A DNA stretch of 64,000 bases from Ruminococcus_G sp050944435 (GCA_050944435.1 JBMNRB010000014.1:1-64000), one strand, 5' to 3'; counted from the first letter of the stretch, positions 1 through 8,104 are shown. A program made the numbers and translations. Notes: generated by a model not told the origin, from the letters alone.

Positions 1-98
1 CAGTCACTGCACATCAACTATTGAAAGCGCCGTATACGAGAACCGTACGTACGGTGCTGTGAGAGGACGGCGGCTAATCACCGCCTCCTACTCGATTT
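1..98 (+). mobile_element. 3' end of a group II intron (domains V and VI)
   Basis: Bases 26-59 fold as a group II domain V. The hairpin opens with the catalytic AGC triad (26-28), has an AGAA loop near 39-42 and a two-base bulge on the 3' side. Bases 62-93 form a GC-rich helix (GGCGG with CCGCC) of the domain VI kind with an A-containing loop, and CTACTCGAT follows, a usual 3' end for bacterial introns. The rest of the intron and its reverse transcriptase lie off the left edge. The exact 3' splice site, about base 98, is inferred. Confidence 0.75.
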
Positions 99-225
99 TG
101 GGCTATGCTTTTTTCACAGCCCCTTATTTTATACAGATTGGTTTTTACTGTATGGTGTATAGAATCTCTACCATAATGGCGGTAAGATAAGAAAAAGACA
201 TAAGAAAGCTGTATGGAAACATAAA

Positions 226-897
226 GTGATTGAAGAAAAGGAGCGTTTCTATATCGGAATTTTGAGATCAGACGGAACGTATCATTCTTATCATGGAGTG
301 AATAAAAATGGAAATGTTGGAACGTTGTTATATGTACATGGAAACCCTGCCGGAACATATCAAGACAGCCCAAACTGTATGACGATTGCAGATTTGACGG
401 AGCAGTTTATCAAAGCACAGCTTTCTTTTGATGAAGCGCTTCAAATTGTAAAGTCAAAGAAAATTACCTATGCGCCGGATGCCACGATGCAGGCAATGCT
501 ATCAGATGTTCATGGACACGTGTTAATAATTGAGCCGGGGATTGGATATTGGGAAGAACATAAAAGATATTCCTTAATAACGAATTACTCTTTGATGAAT
601 CCGGAAAGTACAAAAAAATTTATTGTACAGGGTGATAACCGATACGAAAGAGCTTTGCAATTATTAGACAGCTATAAAAATGATTTTTCAATCTCTGACG
701 CATTTGCATTGCTTTATACTGTTCGGCAAGAAGGTGAATGGGCTACCAGAGTTTCATTTGTTTACTCTGCAAAAGAACAGGCGGTATATTATGCAGAGAA
801 TAATCACTTTGAACATATTGTAAAATTTATGTTTCCGTCAGCGAAGCAGGAAAGGAGTAGTCATGCAGCAGAAAATCTATCCTCGTTCAAAGGATAA
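226..897 (+). pseudogene. Ntn-hydrolase (linear amide C-N hydrolase / choloylglycine hydrolase-like) fragment
   Basis: The frame opens with GTG at 226 with no clear ribosome site and runs 223 codons. The middle and C-terminal parts resemble the linear-amide C-N hydrolase family, with segments like AMLSDVHGHVLIIEPG, a later SLITNYSLMNPES strand and a GDNRYERALQLL helix. The N-terminal nucleophile cysteine expected at the start of an intact enzyme is not seen, so this is probably the C-terminal part of a larger gene cut by the sequence to its left. Its last codons overlap the next gene. The family assignment rests on pattern resemblance only. Confidence 0.45.
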
Positions 898-1237
898 AGA
901 AACGGTTTATTTGAAAAATGTTATTACCAATCCTAATATCACAGTTGGTGATTATACGATATATAACGATTTTGTCAGAGAACCAAAAGATTTTGAAAAG
1001 AACAATGTTTTGTACCAATATCCGGTTAATAAAGATAAACTGATAATTGGGAAATTTTGTTCCATAGCATGCGGAGCAAAATTTATTTTCAATAGCGCAA
1101 ATCATACGTTAACTTCTTTGTCAACCTATCCATTTCCTATCTTTTTTGAAGAATGGGGATTAGATGTAAGGAATATTACAAAAGCATGGGATAATAAGGG
1201 GGATATTGTTATCGGAAATGATGTTTGGCTTCCGTGA
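863..1237 (+). pseudogene. Truncated Vat/CatB-type xenobiotic O-acetyltransferase
   Basis: ATG 863 follows a strong AAAGGAG site. The product resembles streptogramin A or chloramphenicol acetyltransferases of the left-handed beta-helix (hexapeptide repeat) class: GDYTIYNDF near the N-terminus, then KLIIGKFCSIACGAKFIF, NSANHTLTSLSTYPF and GDIVIGNDVWLP. Family members have about 210 residues. This one stops at 124, where a GNDVWIG motif should continue into the C-terminal coils. The next bases belong to a ParA-like frame, so the gene was cut at about 1230. The active-site His of NSANH is present, but the truncated protein is unlikely to fold as a trimer. Confidence 0.7.
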
Positions 1238-1508
1238 TTGCGATGATAGCAATAAAACACTTACCACGCTGATGGAAATGATATTAAGTGACGAAGATAT
1301 CCCAGATGATTGCTTTATTCAGCATTCAGAGGAAGGTGTTGATATTATCTGCTCCAATATCGGAATGGCGGGGACCGATGTTCAGCTTGTTAATGCCATG
1401 AGTCGGGAATTTGTACTTAAACAAATATTAAGCAGAGTAAAGGATAAGTATGATGTGATCTTACTTGATTGTATGCCTTCCTTGGGAATGCTTCCAAGCT
1501 GCGACTGA
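1227..1508 (+). pseudogene. ParA/Soj-type ATPase fragment
   Basis: The frame carries the middle of a ParA family ATPase: a TLTTLMEMILSD segment, an EGVDIICSNIGMAG segment, LVNAMSREFVLKQIL and the Walker B-like strand DVILLDCMPSLGM. The N-terminal deviant Walker A (KGGxGKT) is missing, because the left junction falls within the truncated acetyltransferase. The frame ends a few codons after PSLGM, where group II intron-like sequence begins. In intact relatives the chain would continue with a TINAL-like segment. It is probably a plasmid or integrative-element partition gene relic. Confidence 0.7.
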
Positions 1509-1980
1509 GTGTCGAGACGAAAGATTCTATATAAGGATGAAAGCTATACTGCCTTAAGGATAGCCCGAGGTCTGAGCTAACCATCTCAACAACGAAAAGG
1601 AAGATGATACGTTGGTGTTTCGGCAAATCGTATTTAGTGTGTCTGCGATTTGTGAGATATTCGAAACAGACCATCCATAAGTAATGGAAAAGAGCAAAAG
1701 TCCCATCCGAGAATAGAATGAATCTCATCTTTATGACCTAAACGGGGATTACCTAAACTGAAATGCCAAAGTGGCTATGAGTAATGCCAAAAGGTGATAA
1801 ATCTCAAGTGTAAAAAGCAAGAGAGATGACTCTGAATATTCAGCATGGTAACGGAGCCGTCGTAGTAGTCCGAGGACCTTGAATTGACAAGGATAGCCGT
1901 AAAAACGGAAGCGAATAATGACGCCCACATGGCGAAGGACGGCAGTTTATCGTTCAATACTAAAACGAGGAAGGATGTGT
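1500..1980 (+). mobile_element. 5' portion of a group II intron (domain I to start of domain IV), truncated
   Basis: About 470 bases without a coding frame have the look of a group II intron ribozyme 5' region. There are several short helices, a stretch around 1852-1885 with the ACGGAGCCGTCGTAGTAG type of sequence found shortly before intron-encoded proteins, and CCCACATGGCGAAGGACGG just before a purine-rich site at 1965-1975. No reverse transcriptase follows: the sequence runs straight into an EAL-domain coding frame, and no domain V or VI is seen. It interrupts the ParA fragment after the PSLGM codons. The exact 5' boundary (between 1490 and 1515) is uncertain. Confidence 0.6.
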
Positions 1981-2323
1981 GAGACATGCGAAAGGTTTTG
2001 AGGTGGCAATGGATGACTTCGGAAGCGGATACTCTTCCCTGAACATGCTTGCCCAGATCAGCATCGATGAGCTGAAGCTGGACCGGGGATTTTTGAGAAA
2101 TGGTTGTGAGGGGAAGGATTCCAACAACCGGATCATTCTGGAGCAGATTCTTTCGCTGGCGCATAAGCTTGGAATTTCGACGGTGGCGGAAGGGATTGAA
2201 ACGGAAGAAGATGAGAGTCTCTTAAAACAGCTGGGCTGCGAATGCGGACAGGGATATCTGTACAGCCGTCCGATCAGCGCACAGGAATTCCATGAAAGAT
2301 ATATGAAAAAGGAAGAAGATTAA
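1979..2323 (+). pseudogene. C-terminal fragment of an EAL-domain cyclic-di-GMP phosphodiesterase
   Basis: The fragment has the DDFGSGYSSL metal and substrate loop of EAL domains, followed by DELKLDRGFL, the AEGIETEEDESLL glutamate motif, and the C-terminal GCECGQGYLYSRPIS signature. It covers roughly the last 110 residues. The EAL motif itself, and any GGDEF or sensor region, is missing and is replaced by intron-like sequence on the left. It cannot make a working phosphodiesterase as it stands. A terminator follows, suggesting that the original gene's 3' end is intact and that the chromosome backbone starts here. Confidence 0.8.
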
Positions 2324-2337
2324 CACTGCTCAAGGTG

Positions 2338-2370
2338 CGGGGATGTGCTGCGGCACATTCCCGTTTTTTT
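2338..2370 (+). terminator. Rho-independent terminator after the EAL fragment
   Basis: A hairpin of CGGGGATGTG with CACATTCCCG around a CTGCGG loop is followed by seven T residues. It separates the EAL remnant from the TetR operon. Confidence 0.85.
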
Positions 2371-2403
2371 ACGGGCTGCCGGATTTTTAAAGCCCGGAGA
2401 AGT

Positions 2404-2446
2404 TTGACAAAGCAATCAGAGAAAGCATATAATGAACGTGGTTCAT
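2404..2446 (+). promoter_or_regulatory. TetR operon promoter with overlapping operator palindrome
   Basis: TTGACA at 2404-2409 and TATAAT at 2428-2433, 18 bp apart, form a near-consensus sigma-A promoter. ATGAAC-GTG-GTTCAT at 2432-2446 is a perfect 6+3+6 inverted repeat overlapping the -10 box and the likely start of transcription. This is the usual place for the operator of a self-repressing TetR regulator. The palindrome is visible; its use by the adjacent regulator is inferred. Confidence 0.75.
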
Positions 2447-2456
2447 GGAGGTGTAT

Positions 2457-3065
2457 ATGAATAAGACAGTGACATCAAGAGAGGACATTCTGGCGGCGGG
2501 AAAAGCCATCGCGGCCCGCAGGGGACTTGTGGCGATCAATATGCGGGAAGTGGCGTCCGAATGCGGTGTGGCGGTTGGTTCGATATATAATTATTTCCCT
2601 TCTAAAAATGATCTGATGATTGCGACGGTTGAGGCAATCTGGATTGAGATTATTCAGGAAATTGCAGACAGCCCTGATACGGAAGGTTTTCTGGAGACTG
2701 TGGAGAAACTTTTTTATTGCGTAAAAAGCGGAGGAGAGAAATATCCGTATTTTTTCAGCGCGCATTCCATGAGTGTCGAAAAAAGCGGGCTTGATCAGGG
2801 ACGGGAAGTGATGGGACAGTATTTTGACTATATTAAGATAAAATTATTGTCTTCCCTTGAGGCGGATCAGAGAGTGAAAAAGGAATTTTTCAGTGAAAGG
2901 TGCACCCGGACAGAATTTGTAGAATTTGTTTTTTCCAATCTTCTGTCTCTGCTGATGCAGAAGCAGCAATCCTGCAGGGTGCTGACGGAAGTGATAAGAG
3001 GCGCCGTTTACGGCGCGTGCGGCGAAGAGGCGGGATGTTTCCCGCACAGTGAGAGCAAAGGTTAA
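2457..3065 (+). CDS. TetR/AcrR family transcriptional regulator
   Basis: A 202-residue regulator. The start at 2457 is chosen over the upstream in-frame ATG at 2445 because GGAGG at 2447-2451 sits at the right distance. Residues 8-55 form the TetR helix-turn-helix, with EDILAAGKAIAARRG, INMREVASECGVAVGSIYNYF and the PSKNDLM helix. The remaining helical domain would bind an inducer and dimerise. The gene lies 20 bp before an ABC exporter in the same direction, so it probably represses that exporter and itself through the palindrome at 2432-2446. The ligand cannot be told from sequence. Confidence 0.9.
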   Translation: MNKTVTSREDILAAGKAIAARRGLVAINMREVASECGVAVGSIYNYFPSKNDLMIATVEAIWIEIIQEIADSPDTEGFLETVEKLFYCVKSGGEKYPYFFSAHSMSVEKSGLDQGREVMGQYFDYIKIKLLSSLEADQRVKKEFFSERCTRTEFVEFVFSNLLSLLMQKQQSCRVLTEVIRGAVYGACGEEAGCFPHSESKG

Positions 3066-3085
3066 AGATACGAGAGGTGGTTGTC

Positions 3086-4861
3086 ATGAAACAGTCAACG
3101 AAAGACAGACAAAAGCTATTCCGGCAGGTTTTTTCCTTTCTGCACAGAAAACAGAGAATACAGTTTGCGGCGGTTCTCGTGATTCTGGCGGTGTCTGCGG
3201 CCCTGACGCAGTTTACGCCGCTGGCGGTCGGATATCTGACAGATCATGTCCTGGCGGAGCAGGGAATAAGGTTTCGGAAGGTGATTCCGATTCTTGTGTT
3301 TATTCTGGCTGTGAATGTAGTTAATGAGGTGATTAAGGTTGTGCGGAGACTGATGGTGGAAGATACCGCGACCTATGTAGAGAAGACCGGCAGGCAGAAG
3401 GCGGCGGATTCTCTTCTGAGAGCGCCACTTGCGTATTTCAGGGGAAATATGACCGGAAACATACACGGCCGTCTGAACCGGAGCCTGGAGGGGACAACCA
3501 AATTGATCAAACTGATCTTTATGGATTTTGCTCCGGCGGTAGCAACAGGCGTTGCGGCCGTCATAACGATTTTTGTAAAGCTGCCGCTTCCGATCGCGTT
3601 TCTGACGATTCTTGTCATACCGGTCGGCACAGGGATTGTTCTGCGCCAGATCTCTACACAGAAAGGAATCCGTGTGGAGCTGATGAATACAAAGGCAGAG
3701 CTGGATGGGACGATGGTGGAGCTTCTGGGAGGGATTGAGACGATCCGTTCCCTGGACAGCGCTCATGTGGAGAGCGCCCGGATTTCAGACCGTTCGGAGC
3801 ATCTGCGGAAAAAAGAGATGCGCCATCACAAGGCGATGGCCTTTTATGATTGCCTGAAGTTTATCAATGAGGCAGTTTTTCACGTGCTTGTGATCGCTAT
3901 GTCGGTATTACTGGCAGCCCGTGGGATTATTACGATTGGAACGGTTCTTACGGCGTATCTCTGTTTTATGCAGCTGACAGGACCGCTGCGGGAACTGCAC
4001 AGGATTCTTGATGAATTTTCGGAATGTGTGGTTCTGGCGGAAGACTATTTCCGGATGGTGGAGATCACACCGGATTTTTCCTATGCAGAGGATACAGAAA
4101 AAAACGTTTTAGCGCTCCCGGAAGGAAATGGAGTCGTGCTCGAGGATGTCTGTTTTGCCTATGCGGAAAAGAAAGACCGGGAAATTTTAAAGCGGCTCAG
4201 CCTTACCGTACGGCCCGGAGAATTTCTCGGGATTGCGGGTCCCAGTGGCTGCGGCAAGTCCAGTCTGATCAAAGTGCTTGACAAGCTGGAACCGGCGGAG
4301 GGAAATGTGCGCCTTGGGGGAAAAAGCCTTGCGGTATTTTCCCGTCCGGAACTGGCGGAGTTTGTGACACTTGTACCGCAGACGCCGTTTCTTATTGCGG
4401 ATACGGTCTTTAACAATATCCGTTACGGTATGACACGGGAGGTTGCGCTGAAAGAAGTAAAAGAGGCTGCGCGCAAAGCATGTCTGGATCAGGTGATTGA
4501 AAATCTTCCGGGGAAATACCAGTTCCAGATTTCCGAAGGAGGAAGGAATCTTTCCGGGGGACAGAGACAGCGGATCGCTCTTGCGAGAGTATTTTTGAGG
4601 AATCCGCGGATTCTGATTCTGGATGAGGCGACTTCCGCGCTGGACAATACTTCGGAGAAGATCATACAGACGGAGATTGAGAAGATGATCCGGGAACAGG
4701 GAACGACCGTAATCTCGATTGCTCACCGGCTTTCCACACTGGAAAACTGTGATGAGATCATCGTTATGGACAAAGGGGAGATTGTTCAGAGAGGAAGTTT
4801 TGCGCAGCTAAAGGAGATTCCGGGAATCTTCCGGGACATGGAGAGAGGAATCCTGAAATAA
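3086..4861 (+). CDS. ABC transporter, fused permease and ATPase (exporter type)
   Basis: A 591-residue half-transporter. ATG 3086 is preceded by GAGAGGTGG. Residues 1 to about 320 hold the exporter transmembrane domain with about six helices. The nucleotide-binding domain has Walker A GPSGCGKSS near residue 384, the signature LSGGQRQR near 489, Walker B ILILDEATSALD near 508 and the H-loop AHRLST near 545. It would work as a homodimer, because no partner gene is adjacent. Coupling to a TetR regulator suggests export of a toxic or signalling compound; the substrate is unknown. Confidence 0.92.
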   Translation: MKQSTKDRQKLFRQVFSFLHRKQRIQFAAVLVILAVSAALTQFTPLAVGYLTDHVLAEQGIRFRKVIPILVFILAVNVVNEVIKVVRRLMVEDTATYVEKTGRQKAADSLLRAPLAYFRGNMTGNIHGRLNRSLEGTTKLIKLIFMDFAPAVATGVAAVITIFVKLPLPIAFLTILVIPVGTGIVLRQISTQKGIRVELMNTKAELDGTMVELLGGIETIRSLDSAHVESARISDRSEHLRKKEMRHHKAMAFYDCLKFINEAVFHVLVIAMSVLLAARGIITIGTVLTAYLCFMQLTGPLRELHRILDEFSECVVLAEDYFRMVEITPDFSYAEDTEKNVLALPEGNGVVLEDVCFAYAEKKDREILKRLSLTVRPGEFLGIAGPSGCGKSSLIKVLDKLEPAEGNVRLGGKSLAVFSRPELAEFVTLVPQTPFLIADTVFNNIRYGMTREVALKEVKEAARKACLDQVIENLPGKYQFQISEGGRNLSGGQRQRIALARVFLRNPRILILDEATSALDNTSEKIIQTEIEKMIREQGTTVISIAHRLSTLENCDEIIVMDKGEIVQRGSFAQLKEIPGIFRDMERGILK

Positions 4862-4885
4862 ACAGCGCAGAAGGAGAGAGAAAAA

Positions 4886-5284
4886 TTGAGCGAGTGGACA
4901 GAAAAAGACAGAGAACTGGTGGAAAGTGCCAGAGAGGTAATCCGGAAAAACTATGATGACAGAGACTGTAATCATACCGTCGGAGCGGCTATCCGGTGTA
5001 AAAATGGAAAGATCTATACCGGGGTCAATGTATATTCTCTCCATGGCGCCTGCGCGGAGCAGGTGGCCATAGGAGCGGCCATCACTGCCGGGGAGCGGGA
5101 GTTTGAAACGATCGTAGCGGTGCGGGGCAGACAGGGCGAAGAGGTGATCCCGCCGTGCGGGAACTGCCGGCAGATACTGTGTGATTATATGCCGGAGTGC
5201 GCTGTGCTTCTTGCGGTAGGAGGAAAGCCATGCAAAGTCCGGGCGAAGGAACTGCTTCCCTTTGCGTATTGTTTTGAAGGATAG
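4886..5284 (+). CDS. Cytidine deaminase-family protein
   Basis: A 132-residue zinc-dependent deaminase starting at TTG 4886 behind AAGGAGAGAG. The zinc and catalytic motifs are CAEQVA near residue 55 (C-x-E form) and PCGNCRQ near 89-95 (PCxxC). These are typical of homotetrameric cytidine deaminases, which convert cytidine to uridine in pyrimidine salvage. It is 24 bp downstream of the ABC exporter and may be co-transcribed. A blasticidin-S-deaminase-like role is an alternative, since the length and motifs fit both groups. Confidence 0.82.
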   Translation: MSEWTEKDRELVESAREVIRKNYDDRDCNHTVGAAIRCKNGKIYTGVNVYSLHGACAEQVAIGAAITAGEREFETIVAVRGRQGEEVIPPCGNCRQILCDYMPECAVLLAVGGKPCKVRAKELLPFAYCFEG

Positions 5285-5315
5285 ATAATTCATCATAAGT
5301 GAATAGAAAAATAGG

Positions 5316-5360
5316 AAAGCTGATATACCAGAAGATTTAAAGGTATTTCAGCTTTTTCAT
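5316..5360 (+). terminator. Terminator after the deaminase
   Basis: AAAGCTGATATACC pairs with GGTATTTCAGCTTT (one mismatch) around a 12-base loop and runs into a T-rich tail. The A-rich 5' side means it could work in both directions. It marks the left edge of the accessory island. Confidence 0.75.
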
Positions 5361-5425
5361 TTTTGGAAGCATTAGTATTTGAAAAGAAGGAAAAACTAAT
5401 CAGAAAAAAGTCAGGAGGAACAAAA

Positions 5426-6304
5426 ATGTATCAGATAGAAACAAAGGCGTTGATAGAACTGAAAGAAAAAGATATTGAAAGATTTGCAGATTATCTGCGG
5501 GAAAAAGAATGTGCGCAGGCAACTATTCGAAAATATCTGACAGATGTGAGAACTTTTTACCGTTATCTTGGAAAAGAACGTCAGGTGAGTAAAGAGAAAG
5601 TAGTAAAATACCGGCAGGCATTGACAGAAGATTACCAATACAGCAGTGTGAACTCTATGTTGGCAGCCTTGAACCAGTTTTTTTCTGCTATGGATTTGCA
5701 GCATCTGAAAGTGAAGCGTCTGCGTATTCAAAATCAAATGTTTCAAAAGGAAGAAAAAAGTCTGTCGAAACAAGAATATCTGAAATTATTGCAGACTGCT
5801 CGAAAAGAAAAGAAAGAAGAGCTTGCACTTCTGATGGAAACAATCTGTTCTACTGGAATTCGCATCAGTGAGCTCCAGTTTATTACGGTACAGAGTATAA
5901 AAAGAGGAAGTGTTAAAGTGTGGAACAAAGGGAAGTGTCGTATTGTGATGATTCCTAGAGAGACAAAAAAAAGACTTGCTCGGTATGTAAAAGCCAAACA
6001 GTATAAATCTGGACCGATTTTTCGGACAAAAAGTGGAAAACCCAAGGATCGGAGCAATATTTGGAGGGAAATGAAAACGTTGGCGAAAGGGGCACAGATT
6101 CATGAAGAAAAAATATTTCCTCATAATCTGCGACATTTATTTGCCAGGACATTTTATGAAAAAACAAAAAATATAGTGCATCTGGCCGACATTCTTGGAC
6201 ACAGTAGTGTAGAAGTGACACGGATTTATACCTGTGGGAAACTGGAAGAGTGGAGAAGAAATATCGAACGACTGGATTTGTTGGGAAAAAAAATCACAAC
6301 ATAA
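5426..6304 (+). CDS. Tyrosine recombinase, probable DNA invertase
   Basis: A 292-residue phage-integrase family enzyme. ATG 5426 is chosen because CAGGAGG lies 9 bases upstream; the frame is open further left. Residues 10-95 form a SAM-like core-binding domain. The catalytic domain shows the first Arg in STGIRISEL (near 145), HNLRH (near 232), LGHSSVEVT (near 258) and the nucleophile Tyr in TRIYTC (near 267). The TAA stop lies inside a 26-bp inverted-repeat site, and the matching site lies 290 bp downstream, just before a surface-protein gene. This is the layout of phase-variation invertases, so its likely job is to flip the segment 6305-6601. Confidence 0.88.
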   Translation: MYQIETKALIELKEKDIERFADYLREKECAQATIRKYLTDVRTFYRYLGKERQVSKEKVVKYRQALTEDYQYSSVNSMLAALNQFFSAMDLQHLKVKRLRIQNQMFQKEEKSLSKQEYLKLLQTARKEKKEELALLMETICSTGIRISELQFITVQSIKRGSVKVWNKGKCRIVMIPRETKKRLARYVKAKQYKSGPIFRTKSGKPKDRSNIWREMKTLAKGAQIHEEKIFPHNLRHLFARTFYEKTKNIVHLADILGHSSVEVTRIYTCGKLEEWRRNIERLDLLGKKITT

Positions 6305-6320
6305 TGCTAGTTATGTTGTG
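6295..6320 (+). repeat. Left recombination site of a putative invertible segment
   Basis: CACAACATAA and TTATGTTGTG form perfect 10-bp inverted arms around a 6-bp TGCTAG centre, a classic tyrosine-recombinase core site. It overlaps the integrase stop codon at 6302-6304. Its reverse complement matches the site at 6586-6611 at 22 of 26 positions. Confidence 0.75.
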
Positions 6321-6601
6321 GAAAAAATGTACATAATTTAGAAAATTTATACTATTTTTATGTTACATATGGAAACAGAAAAAGTCAAGCATAAAATATT
6401 GTATAATTCGTTGCTTTTCTTTGCTTATTGTTACTTTGGAGCCGGAGTTTTTTGCATCAAAAAAATGCCTGAAAGTACGTTTCGACATAATTTGATAAAA
6501 AATTATAAAAAAATACATTTCAAAGCGAAAAGGTTCCCTATTTAATCATAAATATACTCTGCAAATTGTGCTTTTCTTTGCAAATTACAACATAACTAAC
6601 A
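6305..6601. other. Putative invertible DNA segment (phase switch)
   Basis: About 297 bp of AT-rich DNA lie between two inverted core sites, next to a tyrosine recombinase and upstream of a surface-protein gene. No convincing gene is present; a 61-codon frame at 6360-6545 has no ribosome site or recognisable content. On the minus strand it holds a promoter-like pair that now points away from the surface gene. Inversion about base 6453 would move the -10 box to about 6541-6546, pointing right, with a leader of roughly 120 bases before ATG 6672. The orientation here would therefore be OFF. That it inverts is inferred. Confidence 0.6.
6360..6388 (-). promoter_or_regulatory. Promoter candidate inside the invertible segment, facing left
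   Basis: On the minus strand TTGACT (plus 6383-6388) and TAACAT (plus 6360-6365) are separated by 17 bp. The -35 box matches 5 of 6 consensus bases; the -10 box matches 4 of 6. In this orientation it fires toward the integrase 3' end and not toward the surface gene. Confidence 0.45.
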
Positions 6602-6611
6602 TTATGATGTT
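6586..6611 (-). repeat. Right recombination site of the putative invertible segment
   Basis: ACAACATAA, a 6-bp CTAACA centre and TTATGATGTT form an imperfect dyad. Read as its reverse complement it matches the left site at 22 of 26 bases, and the centre becomes TGTTAG against TGCTAG. Direct-repeat alignment of the centres fails, so recombination would invert the segment rather than delete it. The single centre mismatch may lower efficiency. Confidence 0.7.
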
Positions 6612-6671
6612 AAATCAATCACTAATAAGAAGTTAGATTATGTAGATGGAAATAGAAAGAAAGGAGTAAAA

Positions 6672-7748
6672 ATGGGCGATAAAAGAAATAGGAAGCGCTC
6701 GATGATTTCAAAGGGAGTGGCATGTATTTTGATAACGGCAATGCTGATGACAATGTGTGTTGGTACGACATATGCGTCTGAAGAAGTCAATGCTGGGTCG
6801 GAAGAATCAACAGAAATCATCCCACAGGAAAACACACAGAAGGAGCTTGCGGAGCCTGTAGAGAAAAATCAGGATGAGGAGCAGGCGACAGACAAGAAAG
6901 AGAATATCCAGTCAGAGAATCAGACCGGAGAGAGCAAAGACTCAACTGCAGAGGCTTTTCTGAAAAAGAGTAATGTGTCAAAATCACAGGAGCTGAAACA
7001 GACACATCAGGCCAGAGCGGGGATTCTGGGAGAAACGTCTGAAGTTGATTATACAAAAGAACAATCTAAGGGCGTGGTTTATGACAGATATGAAAAGGAT
7101 GAAAGCGGGGTATACAAATTTTACTACGTAATCAATGAAGATGCAGGTGAAAATATCGTTATTGATTTATCCAAATGTGCATTGGAAATGTGGGAAAATG
7201 ATACCCAAATGCCTGGTGATCATTATAAGTTTCGGATTATAATCCAAAATAAATCTGGAAAAACATATCGCTACAAAGACAACAGCTTTGTCCTTGCACC
7301 GGGAGATACAAGTAATTTTGGCAGTATGGAAGATGGGAGTATGCTGCCCGTTCTTACTTATGACGGGCAATATATGCCAATTAAATTAGCTGGTGCGATG
7401 CTTCCCTTTTATTTTTATGAGGATATTTTCGAAGTGAACAGTAGTGCAGCTATAACTTTTGAGATGATGTGTCAGATTTATGATTATTTGGAAAAAGCTG
7501 GTTATACAGGAGATACCGCTATTACAGATTATATGCTCCAATACTATAATGAAAAAAGAAATGTAAACTACACTTCGCTCAAACAGCTTTTTGCAGATCA
7601 TCCAGATTGGGTTGATGGTGAACTTGTTACATCTAACGGGATTTGGACTATGACGGAAGAACAGTTGCAGGAGTATATTCAACAGTATCCATGGATTGCG
7701 GATTGTAGTAGATCCGTGACCGGTAATCCTATGAACTGCCGGAGCTGA
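6672..7748 (+). CDS. Secreted or surface protein of unknown function, probably truncated
   Basis: A 358-residue protein behind AAAGGAG. Residues 1-36 form a signal peptide: a KRNRKR basic start, a hydrophobic VACILITAMLMTMCVG core and an AYAS-like cleavage region (TTYAS). Residues 37-115 are an acidic, Glu/Gln/Lys-rich disordered linker. Residues 125-340 form a globular region I do not recognise. No cell-wall anchor (LPxTG) or repeats are present. The last dozen residues (after YPWIAD) look unlike the rest and may come from a junction, so an anchor region may have been lost. Its position behind the invertible segment suggests phase-variable display. Confidence 0.65.
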   Translation: MGDKRNRKRSMISKGVACILITAMLMTMCVGTTYASEEVNAGSEESTEIIPQENTQKELAEPVEKNQDEEQATDKKENIQSENQTGESKDSTAEAFLKKSNVSKSQELKQTHQARAGILGETSEVDYTKEQSKGVVYDRYEKDESGVYKFYYVINEDAGENIVIDLSKCALEMWENDTQMPGDHYKFRIIIQNKSGKTYRYKDNSFVLAPGDTSNFGSMEDGSMLPVLTYDGQYMPIKLAGAMLPFYFYEDIFEVNSSAAITFEMMCQIYDYLEKAGYTGDTAITDYMLQYYNEKRNVNYTSLKQLFADHPDWVDGELVTSNGIWTMTEEQLQEYIQQYPWIADCSRSVTGNPMNCRS

Positions 7749-8104
7749 AAGAACTAATTTTTTTGGTTGTGGTCCGATGTATGCAATCGGACAGGTTGTT
7801 ATTCCCTTCCTGCAAAAGCAGGATAAACGATTCGGGGTATCGAGGATAAATAGAATCGAGCGAGCACTGTTTAATAATCGAAAATTGGCTATAGAGGTTG
7901 TACGGCAGAGGATTACTCTGCCGTATTCCTGTGCAGCCAAACGGGAGAGGAGGGAAAGGTTGATCCTGATAAAGATGTATGGACTGTTTTTTGTGTTAAT
8001 AACAGTTTATTCATGGGTAAATTGTTATTTTACAGAATATAACAAACAGACTGTAATAATACTTCCTTAATTTGGGAATGACTATATCAAAAAGAGGTGA
8101 TTTT
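7749..8104. other. Gene-poor stretch with two perfect hairpins
   Basis: No supported gene is seen; a 97-codon frame at 7777-8070 lacks a ribosome site and recognisable content. Two hairpins stand out. GTCCGAT and ATCGGAC (7772-7792) enclose a 7-base loop, and TACGGCAGAG and CTCTGCCGTA (7901-7925) enclose GATTA. Neither is followed by a T run, so they are not ordinary terminators. The stretch probably holds remains of a transposon or conjugative element. Confidence 0.5.
8029..8057 (+). promoter_or_regulatory. Promoter candidate upstream of the small DUF6870-like gene
   Basis: TTTACA (8029-8034) and TGTAAT (8052-8057) are 17 bp apart and each matches 5 of 6 consensus bases. The gene start is about 45 bp further on. 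Confidence 0.4.

Noticed and set aside
6360..6545. A 61-codon frame in the invertible segment
   Set aside because: No ribosome site, AT-driven composition, and its position overlaps the promoter candidate of the switch.
7777..8070. A 97-codon frame after the surface protein
   Set aside because: No ribosome site or recognisable content; its start lies inside a perfect hairpin and it overlaps a promoter candidate.
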